Of a stretch of 64,000 nt of DNA, positions 22,801 through 37,800 are shown piece after piece; position 1 is the stretch's first letter, and the number at the start of each line of letters is the position of its first letter. This DNA is from Pieris napi (taxonomy: Eukaryota > Arthropoda > Insecta > Lepidoptera > Pieridae). The DNA lies in NCBI RefSeq assembly GCF_905475465.1, contig NC_062248.1:1674001-1738000 (forward strand). The letters run 5' to 3'. A program made the translations under genes and the position numbers. The notes below the pieces were generated by a model. It saw only the letters and a program-made list of their open reading frames with translations, was not told the origin of the DNA and searched no databases.

Positions 22801-25800
22801 TTCATGAGAATCGGTCGAGCCGTTTCGGAAAGAGAAGAGTTTAAGCACAAACACCGCGACACCAGAATTTTATATTTTAGATTTTTTACATTTTTTACTG
22901 TATTTCTATGAAATGTAATACTATACGTATTTAGTCTTTTACTATTGATACTTAAAATGACTAGCATCGCATGGAAAACTAAAACTATATTTGTTATAAA
23001 ACATAACTAAATTCGGAATATTCTATCAAATAAAACAAAGTTTAGGCTATTATACCTGTTCATTATTGGAAAAAAATATATAATAGAAATAAAAGTGAGT
23101 AATTGCATGAAGTATCAAGACAATAAATCATACTAACCTAAGAACTTCAATGACATTTTCATACGAAAGTTTTCAAATAATTCAATTATCTTCCTTTATT
23201 AGTCAGACTCTATCTATACTGTCTAAATACATAATTTAATTTATTTATTAAACAATAGATGGCGTTGTGCATGTATAAAATGCAATAACAAAACGACGTC
23301 GACGAGAAACATAGTATTTAGGATTTAATTTATATGTATATAATAATAATAATAAGCCTTTTTATTTCCTGTTTTACAATAGTTGGTAGTTGTTATATTA
23401 AAGTAACTAAAAATATTGATTTTGTTAGTAGGTTAGCTTAAATTATGTTAGTAATATATATTTATAGTATTTATTTAACAGGAACCCCGGTTTGGGTAAA
23501 GGCCTCCTCCAAAGATGCCCATTGTTGTCGGTCCTGTGCTATGGAGTGCCAGTTTTTGCCAGCTGGTCTTTTCAGATCATCTTCCCAGCGGTCTAAGGGT
23601 CTCCCCTTCCACCTCTTGCCTGGTGGTCCTTTCTATTGGGTAACTCGTTTGGTCCACTTTCTGCTAGACATTCTTGTTACATGGCCAGCCCAATGCCATT
23701 TCAGTTTTCGGGCAAAAGTTAAAGCGTTTGTAACTTTAGTGACGGCTCTTATGTTTGTGTGTCTTATTTTGTCCATTCTCTTTATGTTCAACATTTATAT
23801 GTATGAAAGATTAATACTCTTATACGTTTATGAATTTAAACCAGAGTGGTAACCCCGCGACGGCCTGAGCTGAGCTGTAAAGGCCCTTAAGTCCAATAGT
23901 GAGATTCCATACAAAAATATTTATGTAGAATTCTTATCCGACCATACATGACCTACGCTAGCGTAGTCTTCGCGTATTGAACCGGCTCCAGTAGGGATTA
24001 GTTTGTGAGTGCGTTGTCGATTTTTTAAATATACCAAAAGTTGTACTATAATAAAAGAAAACTAAATATTTTTGAGCCATTTCATAAAAGATTAAAAAAG
24101 GAGGCATATTTAAATTAGTACGTTGTGTTTTAGTATAAGGAACGAACCTGTTACCTCCTATTTTAGCCGCAAGCCATCCTCCAGGCAGCTGCGTGACGAT
24201 GTATCCATAGAAGAAGGAACTCAGTACCAGACCCTTGGTTTGAGAGCTCCAGTCGAATTCTGGAGCCTGAAAAATCATTAATTTTTTGCATTAGACGACC
24301 AAACTTTGACAGTAGTGATTTAACTTTAATTTTTTTTTTTACTTCTTACTACTTACTTAATATAATAAAAAAATATATAGTGGCGCCATAACTCTAAGGT
24401 GAGGAAAAAAAAAATATACTAAAATAAATGTACATATAGATATACAAATACACAGTCGTATTTTAGTTTTTTACAAATTATAATTAAACGACAGTACTTA
24501 GAACGCTAATATTAACTAGGAATCAGCCCAGGGTATAACTTTATATAATAAGAAAAAAAGTATTCTGGTACGATAAATTTTTCGACCAATTTCTCTGCCA
24601 CATACATGGATCCATAAACACAGACTGACGGACGTCCAAGAATGATTGATTTTAATGTTATTATTTACTATGTTAAACAAAATAATTGTTCATAAAAAAT
24701 ACCATATGTGCTTGATAGATTATTTAACTCGATTTTAGTGCACTCATATTATCCTGTAAGTGTTATATTAGTGAGAAAAAAGTCATTCAAGTTTCGAAAG
24801 ACTGGGTTTTTTGACATGTCGAGAGTAGAGCACTGCGAGGCGTGCAATAAATACGTATATTATAAGTAAGACTAATAAACTAATTCGGCTGTGTTGTGTG
24901 ATGGTGTGAAAGTGAGAGTATGTACGAGAGTGTGTGTATGTGGGGTATGCTCATGATGCGCTTAGCGCTATAGATATTGTTAATACTTTAAAGCATATTC
25001 CACGATAGCTTAAACAAGTCAAGGCTTGAATTGTGGTCGTTGTATGTCCTACTAATGTATATTCTACTACAGTATATCAAAACTAATCTAAGAACTTCCC
25101 CGCATTATAACCGTCCCTTCACAAATCCTTGAAACTAAAGTAAAGTAAACCAGTAGTCTGCAAAACTCACATAAACAATAGTTCCATTATCTAGAACGTG
25201 CTCTATCGGCTCCGTCATGGCTACCACCGCAACAGAAAGGTTGACCCTCAAGGCGTACACGTTGAAGAATCCAAAGAACGCAAGCAGCGCCACCACAAGC
25301 CGCCGCTTCCTCCAAAACCGCCATGATGTCTCATTATTGTACTCTCGTAGTATTTCTCTGAAAAAACATACAATTTAATAAATAAAATAATTTAAATTAG
25401 AGTTTCCCGTTAAGTATTAGGCTTGTTCGAAAGAAGAGACGCCTACAAGGACCTGAGAAGATGAAATAAAAGAGATAGCGGGGAAAGGTTGGGAAATAGT
25501 AGCGAAGATGAGAGACAAATGAAATAATTTGGATGATTTTTACTCCGTTGGAGGAGGGAAAAAGGAGTTTTTTATCAGGACCTATACGTAATATAGTTGT
25601 AACTGCACCATTACTGAGTATGATTATCAGTGCAACTATATTCTATTGTACGTGTGTATGTCACTGATCTAGACCGATTTGAATTAATTTGTATGGTTTA
25701 GATTCACAAATCAGCCCGGCAGATGGCGCTGCAGTTAGTATCTAGGTTATTTATTTATACTGCAACTATCAGCTGGTTTTTCAGGTACAAGTCTCGGATA

Positions 25801-28800
25801 GCTTAACTGGTAACGCTTTTGGTGCGTTATCAAACGATCTGGGTTCGAATCCCAAAACATTATTTGTCTTTTATTTCATACTTTGTTTAATATCCTAATC
25901 GCTTGTTCATCATGCAAGACAACGTCTGTCGGGTCCGCTAGTACACTGTATTTTTTGAAGAACGGGAGTCAGATCTCTTCGCTCTTTAAATTTCACCTTC
26001 AGCCTTTGCGCTTAGTATAGCCGCAGCGTGACAAAAACTGACTGGAAAAACACTTTTTTAACGGATTTGAAGTTATGTTCGTCGATACCAACTCCGGGGA
26101 AATAAATACAGATAACACCACTTTTTCTACAGCTGTGATACTTTTTGACATTCAACACCTTTTGTCTTCAGTCACCGTGACCACGCACGCTGTAAAGCAC
26201 GCGAAACGTCGGTTAAATTTAAAATTATGTAAAATAATTGTAAATTTATAATAAAACAACTTTAAATCCGTTAAAAAAGTGTTTTTGTATGTCTAAAATT
26301 TATGTCAATAAAAGACAATACTAAAAACTGACTGAATATTTGACACCTACACTTGCCAGCACAATATTTTTCTACACCGTACCTACAGACGGTTAGCTTA
26401 CATACCGACTATCATTTCCCTAGATCGCCCAGACACGCGTTTCTGTAAGATCTCTTTAAAAATATTATTTACATATAAACGTCTAAATTGTAATATTAAA
26501 GATCACATTTAGTTTTGCATGAGAAAACACTTATCTATGTGGCTTGGAATTAAATAGAACCGTTTTCAGAGTTAGTGACATTTTGAGTTCCCCTGGGCAT
26601 ATCTGATTTACGACGACAAAGTTTCCAATTTCTGTGGGGAAATATATCATAACGGACCCCATAATCTCATTAAATTTTGAAAATTTAACGATTATTTCGT
26701 CACCGTTACAAATACGTTGTAAAATGCTATGTATTTTTTTCGTTTTGATCTTGTTCTAACATTTTTACTGGCCAGCGCCAACCGGACGCCTGCCAGTATC
26801 ATAAATCCAAAAAGCTGTCACAAACATCGAACTGTCGGATAATTTCAAGCACATCTCCAAACAGGTAGTGTTGCCCTATTTGCTTCAGCGTGCGACTCTC
26901 ATACTGACGGTCGTAGGTTCGATCCTCGGCTGTGCACCAATGGACTTTCTTACTATGTGCGCATTTAACATTTGCTCGAACGGTAAAGGAAAACATCGTG
27001 AGGTACCGACATGTATTAGACCCGCGTGTCGACAGCGTGTGTCAGGCACTGATCACCTACTTGCCTATTAGATTTAAAAACGATCATGAAACAGATTCAG
27101 AAATCTGAGGCCAAGACCTAAAGAGGTTGTAGCACCACTGATTTTTTTCTTCTCCAAACAGGCACTAGTCTGAACTCTAAACAGAAAAAGGAAATAGACA
27201 CCCTCAAGAATCATGGTGCTGCTCAGTTGTGGCTGAAACATTAGGTTGAATGACCACGAAAATGAGCTTCGTTTGATATGTCAACACCTAGTATTCCGAT
27301 ACTAGCTGAGGCTTAAAGGAGAGTGTCTTCGAAGAGAAGTTGCGACAAAGGGTGTATTTTAACGAAACACGCGCAAACTTGTGTCTTCTTGAAGTTAAAT
27401 TGGAGTACATTTAGTCTACCCCAGTCCGAGACTTAAATGATCCTAATCCTTGGGATTGAATTGCTCCAGTTCAAACAATTTGTATGACAATACTTGGCGA
27501 TTAAAATGAGTGGCGGAAAGTTTCTTGCCAGTTCTTCTTACCCGCTCTACGCCCTTGACTTGCGAACTGGTAGTAAATGTAAATTTACGATTAATTTAAC
27601 TTGACGATTCAAAAGTGTACTTGGTTACCCACTTGAATAAAGATATTTTGAGTTTGAGTTTGAGACACCATGTAGCAAAGTTTCCACTTCGTCGACGATT
27701 TTAAAATCGTAAACTGCTTGTTTTCTTTACAGCGAGTAAAAGAATAAGGCGGTATCATTGAAATAGAAATTCCACCTATAAACCAATTTATTGTTACGTA
27801 TATGACCGTAATTTCACGGTAATCAGTCACGAATAAGCGTCGACATGGCAATGCAATTTGTATACAATACGCAATAAATGACACAATTTGTGCTACTAGG
27901 AATGTAGTAGTTTTAATTCACAGGAGAGAATGAAATTTGTATATTGGATCCAGTTGCGTATCTCTAGAATGGCGGTGGTCCTAGACTTGATCCCGATAGA
28001 AGACCACGATAAATGTATGTATGTCTTCAGCATCTACGTCGGTCGAAACCGAGATTGCAACCAAAGCTACAACTAACGCCCGAACCCAATAATTAATCCA
28101 CAATCTCAGATTGAGGCAATCTGAGATCAGACCGTGACAGTAGATCGATCTCCTATCTTCATGCTAATAACCAAATCCATTTTTGGCGACGGATAAAATG
28201 CTCTTTGTCGTTCCATTTTACCGAGTTTTCACTAATATTTGAAAATCAATGTAAACCAAATAAAGTAAATAAAACCGTACAAATAACATTAAAATATACA
28301 TGTGTATGTTTAAAACATAACAAACAGTTTTTAATTATTTAAAAAACTGGTGTAAGTTAAAATCTGTTAAAATAATTAACTGTTGAAATCGAGCTTTCGT
28401 CAACTGTAATTTTTATACAAAGGTCTATACACAGACACCGATACGACCTCCCATGGATAGCTTGTATCGACAGATGGCTATTACAATCCGTCGATTGGTT
28501 ATTGGAACACATTTTACAACATTTGGATTAAGATTACTATCTCAGATGGTGGATTCAGGATTGAGATAGGTTAATGGGTTCGGACGTAAATGAGTATCAT
28601 ATTTAAATAAAAAACTTTTTTGACCGGATTGAAGTTATGTGTTATTATAAATTTACAACTATTTAACATAATTTTAAATTTATCCGACGTTTCGCGTGCT
28701 TTACAGCGTGCGTGGTCACGATGACTGAAGACAAAGGTGTTGGATGTCAAAAAGTATCACAGCTGTAGAGAAAGTTGCATTATCTGTATTTATTTCCCCG

Positions 28801-31800
28801 GAGTTGGTATCGACTAAAAGATGGAGGGTTTTGGCAAAAATGGCTCACGAGTATGAGTATCATAGTCTATGGATAGAGTAACTTGAAATTACGAACAAAA
28901 CCTTACATTTTACAATCATACTTAGTAATAAGATAATAGAGAAACACTGGGCATAAGATTTTATGCCCAGTGTTTAATTCATCTAAACATCAGCTAGTTT
29001 TTCTATACAAAACATACTTATTTTCACGAACAAAATGTTCCACAAACAAGCCGAGTCAGGAATATTTTAGTGTGCGTGCAAATTACGATGTAGGTTTACG
29101 ATAATCTGGGGAATACATGAATAGTACCCAGATTTATGATCTGACTCATATGGTAATGCAAGTATATAAGGCGTTTTAAATAAAAACTCGTTTATAATTA
29201 GTGTAAGAAACACGTGAATGTGACTGACCTGTCCCTGTTATTAAGACTTCATAATATATCATCTTCTAATATAAAAAAATCTCGTGGCACAATGTTCCCA
29301 TACTCCTCCGAAACGGCTCGACCGATTCTTATGAAATTTTTTATGCACATTCAGTCTGAGAATCAGCTACTATCTATCTTTCAAAGCCCTAAGTGATAAG
29401 GGGTGTCCACTCAAAAAAAAACTAAATATAAATTTTTATTTTTTGTGTTTGTTTTTTTTTCTTTGAAAGATTACTAATGTTCTAATATAATTGTATGTGT
29501 GTTAAATTTGTGATGTCATATTTTCTTGTATTTTTTTAGGCATGCACTTTGTTTTGGAACGTATAAATAAATAAATAAGGAAATACTAAACAAACCAATC
29601 AAATCGTAGTATCGCAATACTACCATCGCTACTCTAGGCTATTTAAGATAAAATACGTAATTGATATGTCATGTCTTGTAAGGAAGTATTTATTTCACGT
29701 CACTTTTCATAACAGTTAAATATCCTTCACGCTGTGCAACACTACCTTGCTAATTTCCTATATATAATAATATACATATACTAACAATTAACGTTGCAAA
29801 CTCGCTAGTTGCCCGTAAACCTTGAAAAACTATATACCTTTTTTTATAGAAAAGGGGTGAACGAGCCTAAGCCAAACCTAAAATGGGCAGTCATTGAGCC
29901 TATGGACAGCCAGGTTTAGTGACTACGTTGCTGGTTTTTGAGGAAGGAGTATACTCTTACTTTTCTTAAAGACCCCCACACAGTGGATTCCATAGTTTGC
30001 TAGTTCTCAAAAGAAAGTGTCTTGTGTATACCTAAACCTTTCCCATTTTATTCGGGAGAAATAATAAATTATGTGCAGTAATTATTGAGTTTACACCGAA
30101 AAGACAGACAGGTAAACACGCTGAAAGAGATGTTTTATATAATATAAGACATGTTCTCTTTGTAGGGATTATCAAGCTCTACAAATTTTCTCTAGAAAAT
30201 AGACCCCAATCATATATCTCACATCGTTAGGCAGCGTTCGTAAGAAACCTTCCTTTGACAGTTTTTTCTCCAACTGTAAAATCCAACTACCAAGATAGTC
30301 TTTTCATTTTCGGGTTATTATTTAGCTCAAATGGCTTTCCATTGGTAATAGAATTTTCATAGTAAATCCAGAGATTACCCTCACTTTAACTCTTTACAAT
30401 ATATATGAAGTGTTTGTTTGCACTGCTTAAATATTGGATAACGTTTTTATAAAGGAAAGAAAGTGTCATAGATAAGACAAAAACGTCGAGGCAGATTATG
30501 AAATGCCAACCTTATCACCACTATGTCCGTTGTTCTACCACCAAGCATTTTTTTTAAGTCAATATGTAGAAACAGTAACACTAAAGTATTTCCGAACCAA
30601 TTCGATTTAGGGTCCTTCAAGGAAAGTGTGCACCCATTAATTTAAAAGGCCGGCAACGCACTTGCGAGCCCTCTGGAATTGAGAATGTCCATGGGCGGTA
30701 TGCCAAAACATCAGATGAGCCGTTTGCCTTCTGTTTACAAAAAAAAAAAAACATTAACACACTTTGCGACCTGCTCGAACCAATGCGAGTTAAAGTCAAA
30801 TGACCTTTGGCACACGAATCTTCTGATCTTCCATTGTAGATGGCTTTACTAAATATCAGACGAGCTCCTGTTTGCCATACTTCTTCAGTCTCTTTATATA
30901 TAAACATTTCATTAATACAAAAGAAGACACTTTATGTTTATGGTTTTCTTATGGTACCCAAAACAACGAATAAACTTTAATCTAGTATCACTTTGATAGT
31001 AAAATATAAACGACTGAGTTAGGCTTGTTTATGAATACCGTAGACCTTTATAACTCTAACGAAAATAATTTTATGATCCATTCGGTGACATGACGAATAA
31101 TACATTTATTAGGACAAGACAAAGCTCTAACCGAACCGACGATGTCGCCTTAATGAAAATGTTTATGTTAATAAACCTTCAGCCATAAACCGCATATTTG
31201 TTTCAGTGTAATTAAATGGCAACATCTTCTACTTTTACCTGTTTCATCTGTATAATTAGGCTTTTATTTCACATACGTTCCATTTAAATACATTTATCTA
31301 ATATATAAAATTCTCGTGTCACAATGTTCGTTCCCATACCCCTCCGAAACGGTTCGACCGATTCTTTTGAAATTTATGCATATTCAGTTAGTCTGAGAAT
31401 CGGCTACTATCTTTCAAACCCCTAAGTGATAATGGATGTTTTTATTTTTTTATGATATACAACATACATAAATACATATAACCCTTAATTTTCATCTACC
31501 CTCTACGATCAAGCCCTATTTTTTATTTGTTATTTAAGAACTTATAAACTTGAATTCTGACGTTTATATAGAGAAAAATCACAGAAAACCCTAAAAAGTT
31601 TTCATTCTGGTAAACCGAACAGTCTCTTGGGTAGCATAGCAAAATGTTCCATGTTGGTATGTACTAAAAAGGTAGGCTAGGCGTTAAGGAGAAACGAAGT
31701 TCGCGGGCGCAGATAGTATATCTATAATATCATACTCTAAATCCCACCATTTATGTGTGCACTTAGTATCAAACAAAAAATATCGTACTAGCACAACATA

Positions 31801-34800
31801 GCTGAAACACAAATCAAACTGGTATTACCAGATATTTTTTGTAATAACTTGACGTTACTGTAACTGTTAACTACTAGAGCGATTACTCAAATAATTTCAC
31901 CATTAAAGTCAAAGTCAAATCATTTATTTCAATTAGACCAACTAAAATGGCACTTTTGAACGTCAAACAAAATACAAACAAGATTCTAGTTGCCTCTTCC
32001 AAAAGGTAGCTTCGTGTGGAGAAGAATTGGCAAGAAACTCCACACTTACTCTTTTAAAATAGGTTTACAATATTTTGTTTACATTAGTTAAATAATTATA
32101 TGTGAATACAATGTACTCTTAAACTACTATACAACAAAAATTATTAGTATGCTACATTATCCCTGAACCGGGTAGTCGTTTATATTATATTAAGTTCATA
32201 TCTATATATATAAAAATGAAACCCATTTTCCGTTGTCACAACATAACATGAAAACGGCTTGACCGATTTGTCTGAATCTTTTTTTATAATATCCCTTGAA
32301 GTACGAGGATGGTTCTTACGGAGAGAAAAATTAAAAAAATTCAGTAAAAATGTCAAAAAAAAACACTTTTCTATATTCCCATACAAAATGTTCGTAATAA
32401 TACTTAAAAGTCAATTAATACCATATCATTAAGTTCAAGTGTTAGGGGAGGGGTTCCGGGAAGGTAAATTTTATTTTTTTTAACATAATGTATTTGTTGT
32501 CTTATCAACTTTCTTTTTTTATCTTACTAGCTAGACCGGTGTCCCGAATAGCAGAATAAGTATTTAAAAAAAATAAAGAATCGACTGTTAGGCGGTACGA
32601 TGTTCGCCAGGCCAGCTAGTACAATATACATATGTAGTTAAGAATGTCAATATTAATAAAAAATTGGGTGGCTATATTTCAATTTTCTACCAGTTCCAGG
32701 CGTAAGGAGGCGAGAAGAACTGCTATAACTCGCCAAGTTTTGGTTTACACGAAAAATTTATTACAACCATTATTTTACGCCATACTTTATTTGTCATACA
32801 CCAATGTCATTATTACCGCATAATATGTAAAAAACAGTAGTTAAATTAATATAAGTTTCACTTAATTATAACAAATTACCTACGAATAAAACACTAGGGT
32901 TCCCCTCCCCTCCTCCCTCCATCTTTTAGTCGATACCAACTCCGGGGAAATAAATACAGATAATCCAACTTTCTATGCAGCTGTGATACTTTTTGACATT
33001 CAACATCTTTTGTCTTCAGTCACCGTGACCACGCACGCTGTAAAGCACGCGAAACGTCGGATAAATTTAAAATTATGTTAAATAGTTGTAAATTTATAAT
33101 AATACATAACTTCAATCCGGTCAAAATAGTGTTTTATTCAAATGAACCTAAGTTATGTTAATCAAAGACAATACTAAATTACCTACGTACTATCTACTGC
33201 TTTATGCTTCCTAACATTCGTAAACCTGTCACATATCTCAAAACCTGGTGCAGATTTAAGGAAATTGTATTTGCCTTATCATACGCGAAAAAGTGCCCTT
33301 ACTCCTACTTCCAGTATATTTTTACAAACTCGGTATATTGACAGTACCAAGTTTTGTCTTTTAAAGAAAAAACTTTTTAACCGGATTAAAGTTATGTTTT
33401 ATTATAAATTTACAATTATTTAACATAATTTTAAAATTAACCGACGTTTCGCGTGCTTTACAGCGTGCGTGGTCATTAGGGATGGGCGCGGTAGGAGTCC
33501 TTAAGGACATCGGGATCGTTGTCGTTATTGCTATTGGAAGTTACAGGAAGGCCTCAGGACCTTGACGGAGGCTAGTTCGCTAGCCTCAGCCGCTTACATT
33601 CTCGTGGGAACAACACGAGTCGAAATAACTAACATCACCGCATACACGAATTCAAATACGACCAGTCACCACTGGTAGCACCCGTTCACGAGTATGACGC
33701 ATGGCCAACCATCGGCCCCCTCGCCATATTTTAGGGAGAGAGACAACCCGACGCATGGACGCCGCCACAAGCAATGACATTTAAGCGAGCATGACGACCC
33801 TTGAAATGTGGACTTGGCTACAGAAAGGAATGTTAATTGCTTCCAAGGTCCCACCGCTTACTTTACTAATACTCTGTAATTTAACCCGTCTAAAAACTGA
33901 CATAGTACACCCAATATGACACGCATTCATAAACAGGAAATCAAAATTTTTGATTGACTGTTTATTTATAGCATACTAGCAAACTCGGCTAACTCCGTTT
34001 CGCCGCCAGATGGCTTCGTTTTATGTAACATTTCGTTTGGTGATCCTGCTTTTCTGTTGAAATTTTTCCTTAATCTTGCTATAAACCTCACGGAGCCCGA
34101 GACCTTTCCAACGAATGCAAAACCGTGGAAATCGGTTCGTGCGTTCTGGAGTTATAGCGTCAGGAAGGAAAACCCGACTTATTTTTATATAGTAGATTTT
34201 TAGTACTAAGTTTTTGTTCTTTTGGAAGAGTCTGTGTGACCACACTATGAATCCTCGTGTAAAATTTATGAAGTTCTTCACATTTTCCACCTTACCAAAG
34301 AGAGTGTGAGGAATTTAGGAAGCGGGAGGTCATTGACTTTATTTAGCAGTAGTGTTAATTTATGTTTTCTTTGAAATATCAAGTTGTACTTTGTTTGATG
34401 GTTAATTTCAGTGTTCTTATATTTTGTTTAACAATGTTATCTGTTTTGGCTTTGTATATTTTTTTTATAAAATGTATATGTGTAGCTGTAAGATTACTTA
34501 TAGGGAATGCAACAATAAATAAGTTCAATTAATTAATTGAATAAATTCACTGAAAATAAAAAAAACAATTTTGAACCACACGTCACCCCTACATGATCCA
34601 ATATAATTTGAATAATGACACTCTTCGGAGCGTTAATTTGAATTTAACTATCTTAGTTATCCAGAAAGTTAATCTCAAGTAACTTGGTGTAAGTTTGAAA
34701 TTATTGCTGTTAAATTTGTATACTTGGGAATTGGGACCATTAGAACTTATCAATATTAGAAAAGTGAATATTACGAAATCCAGAAATCTATCAGCGAGTG

Positions 34801-37800
34801 ATTGCTGTGTAAGATTCATACAATATACTAAATACATATAGTTTTTTTGTATGAATAAGTTGGTTCAGTGGTTTAGTCGTAGGTTCGAACCCCGGTTGTC
34901 AACCAAAAGACTTTTCTATGTGCGCAATTGACACTGGCTTGTACAGTGAAGTAAACCGACATGCGTTAGACCCAAAAAGGCGACATCCTGTGACACAGAA
35001 GGCTGCTCACCAGAGCGACTTAATCCTTAATAATAATAAATAAATAATAAAAATAATAAATCCTTTATTTGCCAAGATAGTGATACAAAATAAAAAAATT
35101 GAACAACAAGAAAAATCCGCACAATCAGCCATATATAAATAGGCATGCAAATGTCATAATAAGAAGCTAAGTCATTTATAAGTAATTGTCAAACTTATGT
35201 TCTAAATATTTGGCGTAGAGATGTGGGTTCCGACTGCATAAACAACGGAGAGTGTTGAGTTGTTCGGATTAATACATGGAGCTGATTTTCATCATCGGAC
35301 GTCGAGGCAGAATACGAAATACCATCCGTATCACCTCGACTTCCGTCGTTCCACAACTGAGCGTTTTTAAGGAAATTTTCGCCGCGCACCACTACTATGT
35401 GGAACCATCTGCCCACTAAAGTATTTCGGAACTATGTCGACTAGGGTCCTTCAAGAAAAGAACGTACTAATTCTTAAGACCGGCAACACACTCGCCAGCC
35501 CTCTGGCATTAAGTGTGTCCATGGGCGGCGGTATCACTTAACATCAGATGAGCCTCCTGCCCGTTTGCCCCCTGTTCTATATAAAGAAAAATCACAAAGC
35601 ATAATGTAACTGTACTGTACAAATCAAACGCAAAAGATAGTACTTTTGCGTGTTGTTCCCACGAGAATTTAAGTGCGTGCTCCTATTTCACCATGCCTCC
35701 TGCTGATAGAGGACAAATCTTTCTTTATAATTTAGTTTATTACTCTTAATGAGCTATTAATTACTTAAGATGTCATGTAGAACATGGTGTAATGGTTGCG
35801 CTCCTTACAAACAAAATACTGTGTAAAACAAAATACTTGGCGATTAAAAAGAGTGGCGGAGAGTTTATTGCCAGTTCTTCTCTTCCGTTCTACGCCCTTG
35901 ATTTGAGAACTGGCAGTAAATTTTAAATTAGAAGCATTTAATGTTTATTTCTTTTTTGACGTTCATAAGTATAAGTGTACATAAGTTACCTATATGAATA
36001 AATGATTTTTGACTTTTGACTTTAAGACTTTTCGACTTTTATACACAATGTATAAAATATATTTACAAGACGTCTAAATGACTACCTCGTTACACGTCAC
36101 CACGAAGACATCGTTAAGCAAATCCCCCGTGGTACAATGATTCCGAACACCGACCTAATTAGGTTGTGACCCAATTACCCTTTTTCACTATAAACCTGAT
36201 TTATTTGCGATCAAATGATGGAACATCGATCTGCTGATAGAATGACAATTTGGTAGAATTTTCTTACGATTCGTCGGGTTTTATTTAACAAAATAAAAGC
36301 GCGGAAGACGTGACTTTTCAAGGAAGCGCCTTTAAAACAACTTACGTAACATAGTGCAATCACCAATGTATATGTCACCGTAAAATTGTAAAAACCGTTA
36401 GATTGTAATCTATCTCGCGAGATTGTAAACTGTCGAAAGATTGTGAACCTCAACGAACTGCTTACAAATTAACGTATTATTATTCGGTAGTTATATGAAA
36501 TTGTTGGAAAGTAAAATTAATCTGTAATTGACCAAAGAAGTTTGAATGATAACTAAGTTAGTGTAGTACAATCTACCGAATAATAATACGTTAAATTGTA
36601 AGCAGTACGCTGAGGTTCACAATCTTTCGACAGTTTATAATCTCGCGAGATAGATTACAATCTAACGGTGTTTACAATTTTACGTTAACATATACTTTGA
36701 TTTTTATGAAGATTAAGATTCTTTTTGACACTTTCAGCTGTTATTACGTTGACTATTTTGAGAGCTATTCTTAACATAATCTTATAAATTTAATTTAAAA
36801 AAAAACGTTTTATATAGTTTGTTTATTTAAACCAACATTTCCGCCAAATACACAAATTAAATATGAAGTTAGCCTTGAAATAATAGGTAACGTGAGAAAA
36901 ACGTGCTTATCTATTTATAATATACTCTAAACCAGTTGTATGTATTATCAATCAAAGCCTATACATAAGAAACCATATTTTTCTTTTATATTCACACACA
37001 CACACAGTGTATATGTGCGTGCTTTAACAACATGTCGATTCGTGCAAGAGGTTATAATTGATTGATTTAGTTGTAATGAGGAGCATGATGGTCGGAGCTG
37101 ATGCAAAAAACTTGATAATGAAGAGCGACGAACAGTTCTTCCCCGTTCTACGTTTTTGATTTGAGGATTGCAGTTAATGCAAATTTAGTGGCATTTTATT
37201 TAATACTAGCTGGCCTGGCGAACATCGTACCGCCTAACAGTCGATTCTTTATTTTTTTTAAATACTTATTCTGCTATTCGGGACACCGGTCTAGGTAGTA
37301 AGATAAAAAAAGAAAGTTGATAATACAACAAATACATTGTCAAAAAATAAAAATTTACCTTCCCGGAACCCCTCCACTAACACTTGAACTTTATGATATG
37401 GTATTAAAGTTCAAATTGCCTTTAAATATTATTACGAATATTTTATATGGTAATATAGAAGTGTTGTTTTTAGACTTTTTCACTCAATTTTTTTAATTTT
37501 TCTCTCCGTAAGAACCACCTCTTACTTCAAGGAATATTATAAAAAAAGAATCAGACAAATCGGTCAAGCCGTTTTCATGTTATGTCGTGACAACGGAAAA
37601 CGGGTTTCATTTTTATATATATGAATATTGATTGGTATTTTAATATCTTACTTACACGGGCTTATTAGCGACTTAAGTTTTAAGCTGTATATGATCATAA
37701 TAAAAAAAAGACAATAATTAAAATTGTAATAAACTCGAGACCCAGTTTTCTTTTGTAACCTAACGATAGAATATACCTCACCATTGAACAGTCAGAGATT

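Noticed and set aside
23445..23852. 135-codon plus-strand frame
   Set aside because: Antisense of the RTE-like LINE C-terminus; the minus strand carries the conserved protein.
25795..25862. tRNA-like sequence with A and B boxes
   Set aside because: B box is good, but acceptor stem ends do not pair and the anticodon loop lacks the U before the anticodon. It sits in a Helitron, so it is a SINE or pseudo-tRNA piece.
33666..33854. 62-codon frame, nearly repeated at 57019-57216
   Set aside because: Conserved only because both are copies of one dispersed repeat; no known domain, starts and ends arbitrary.
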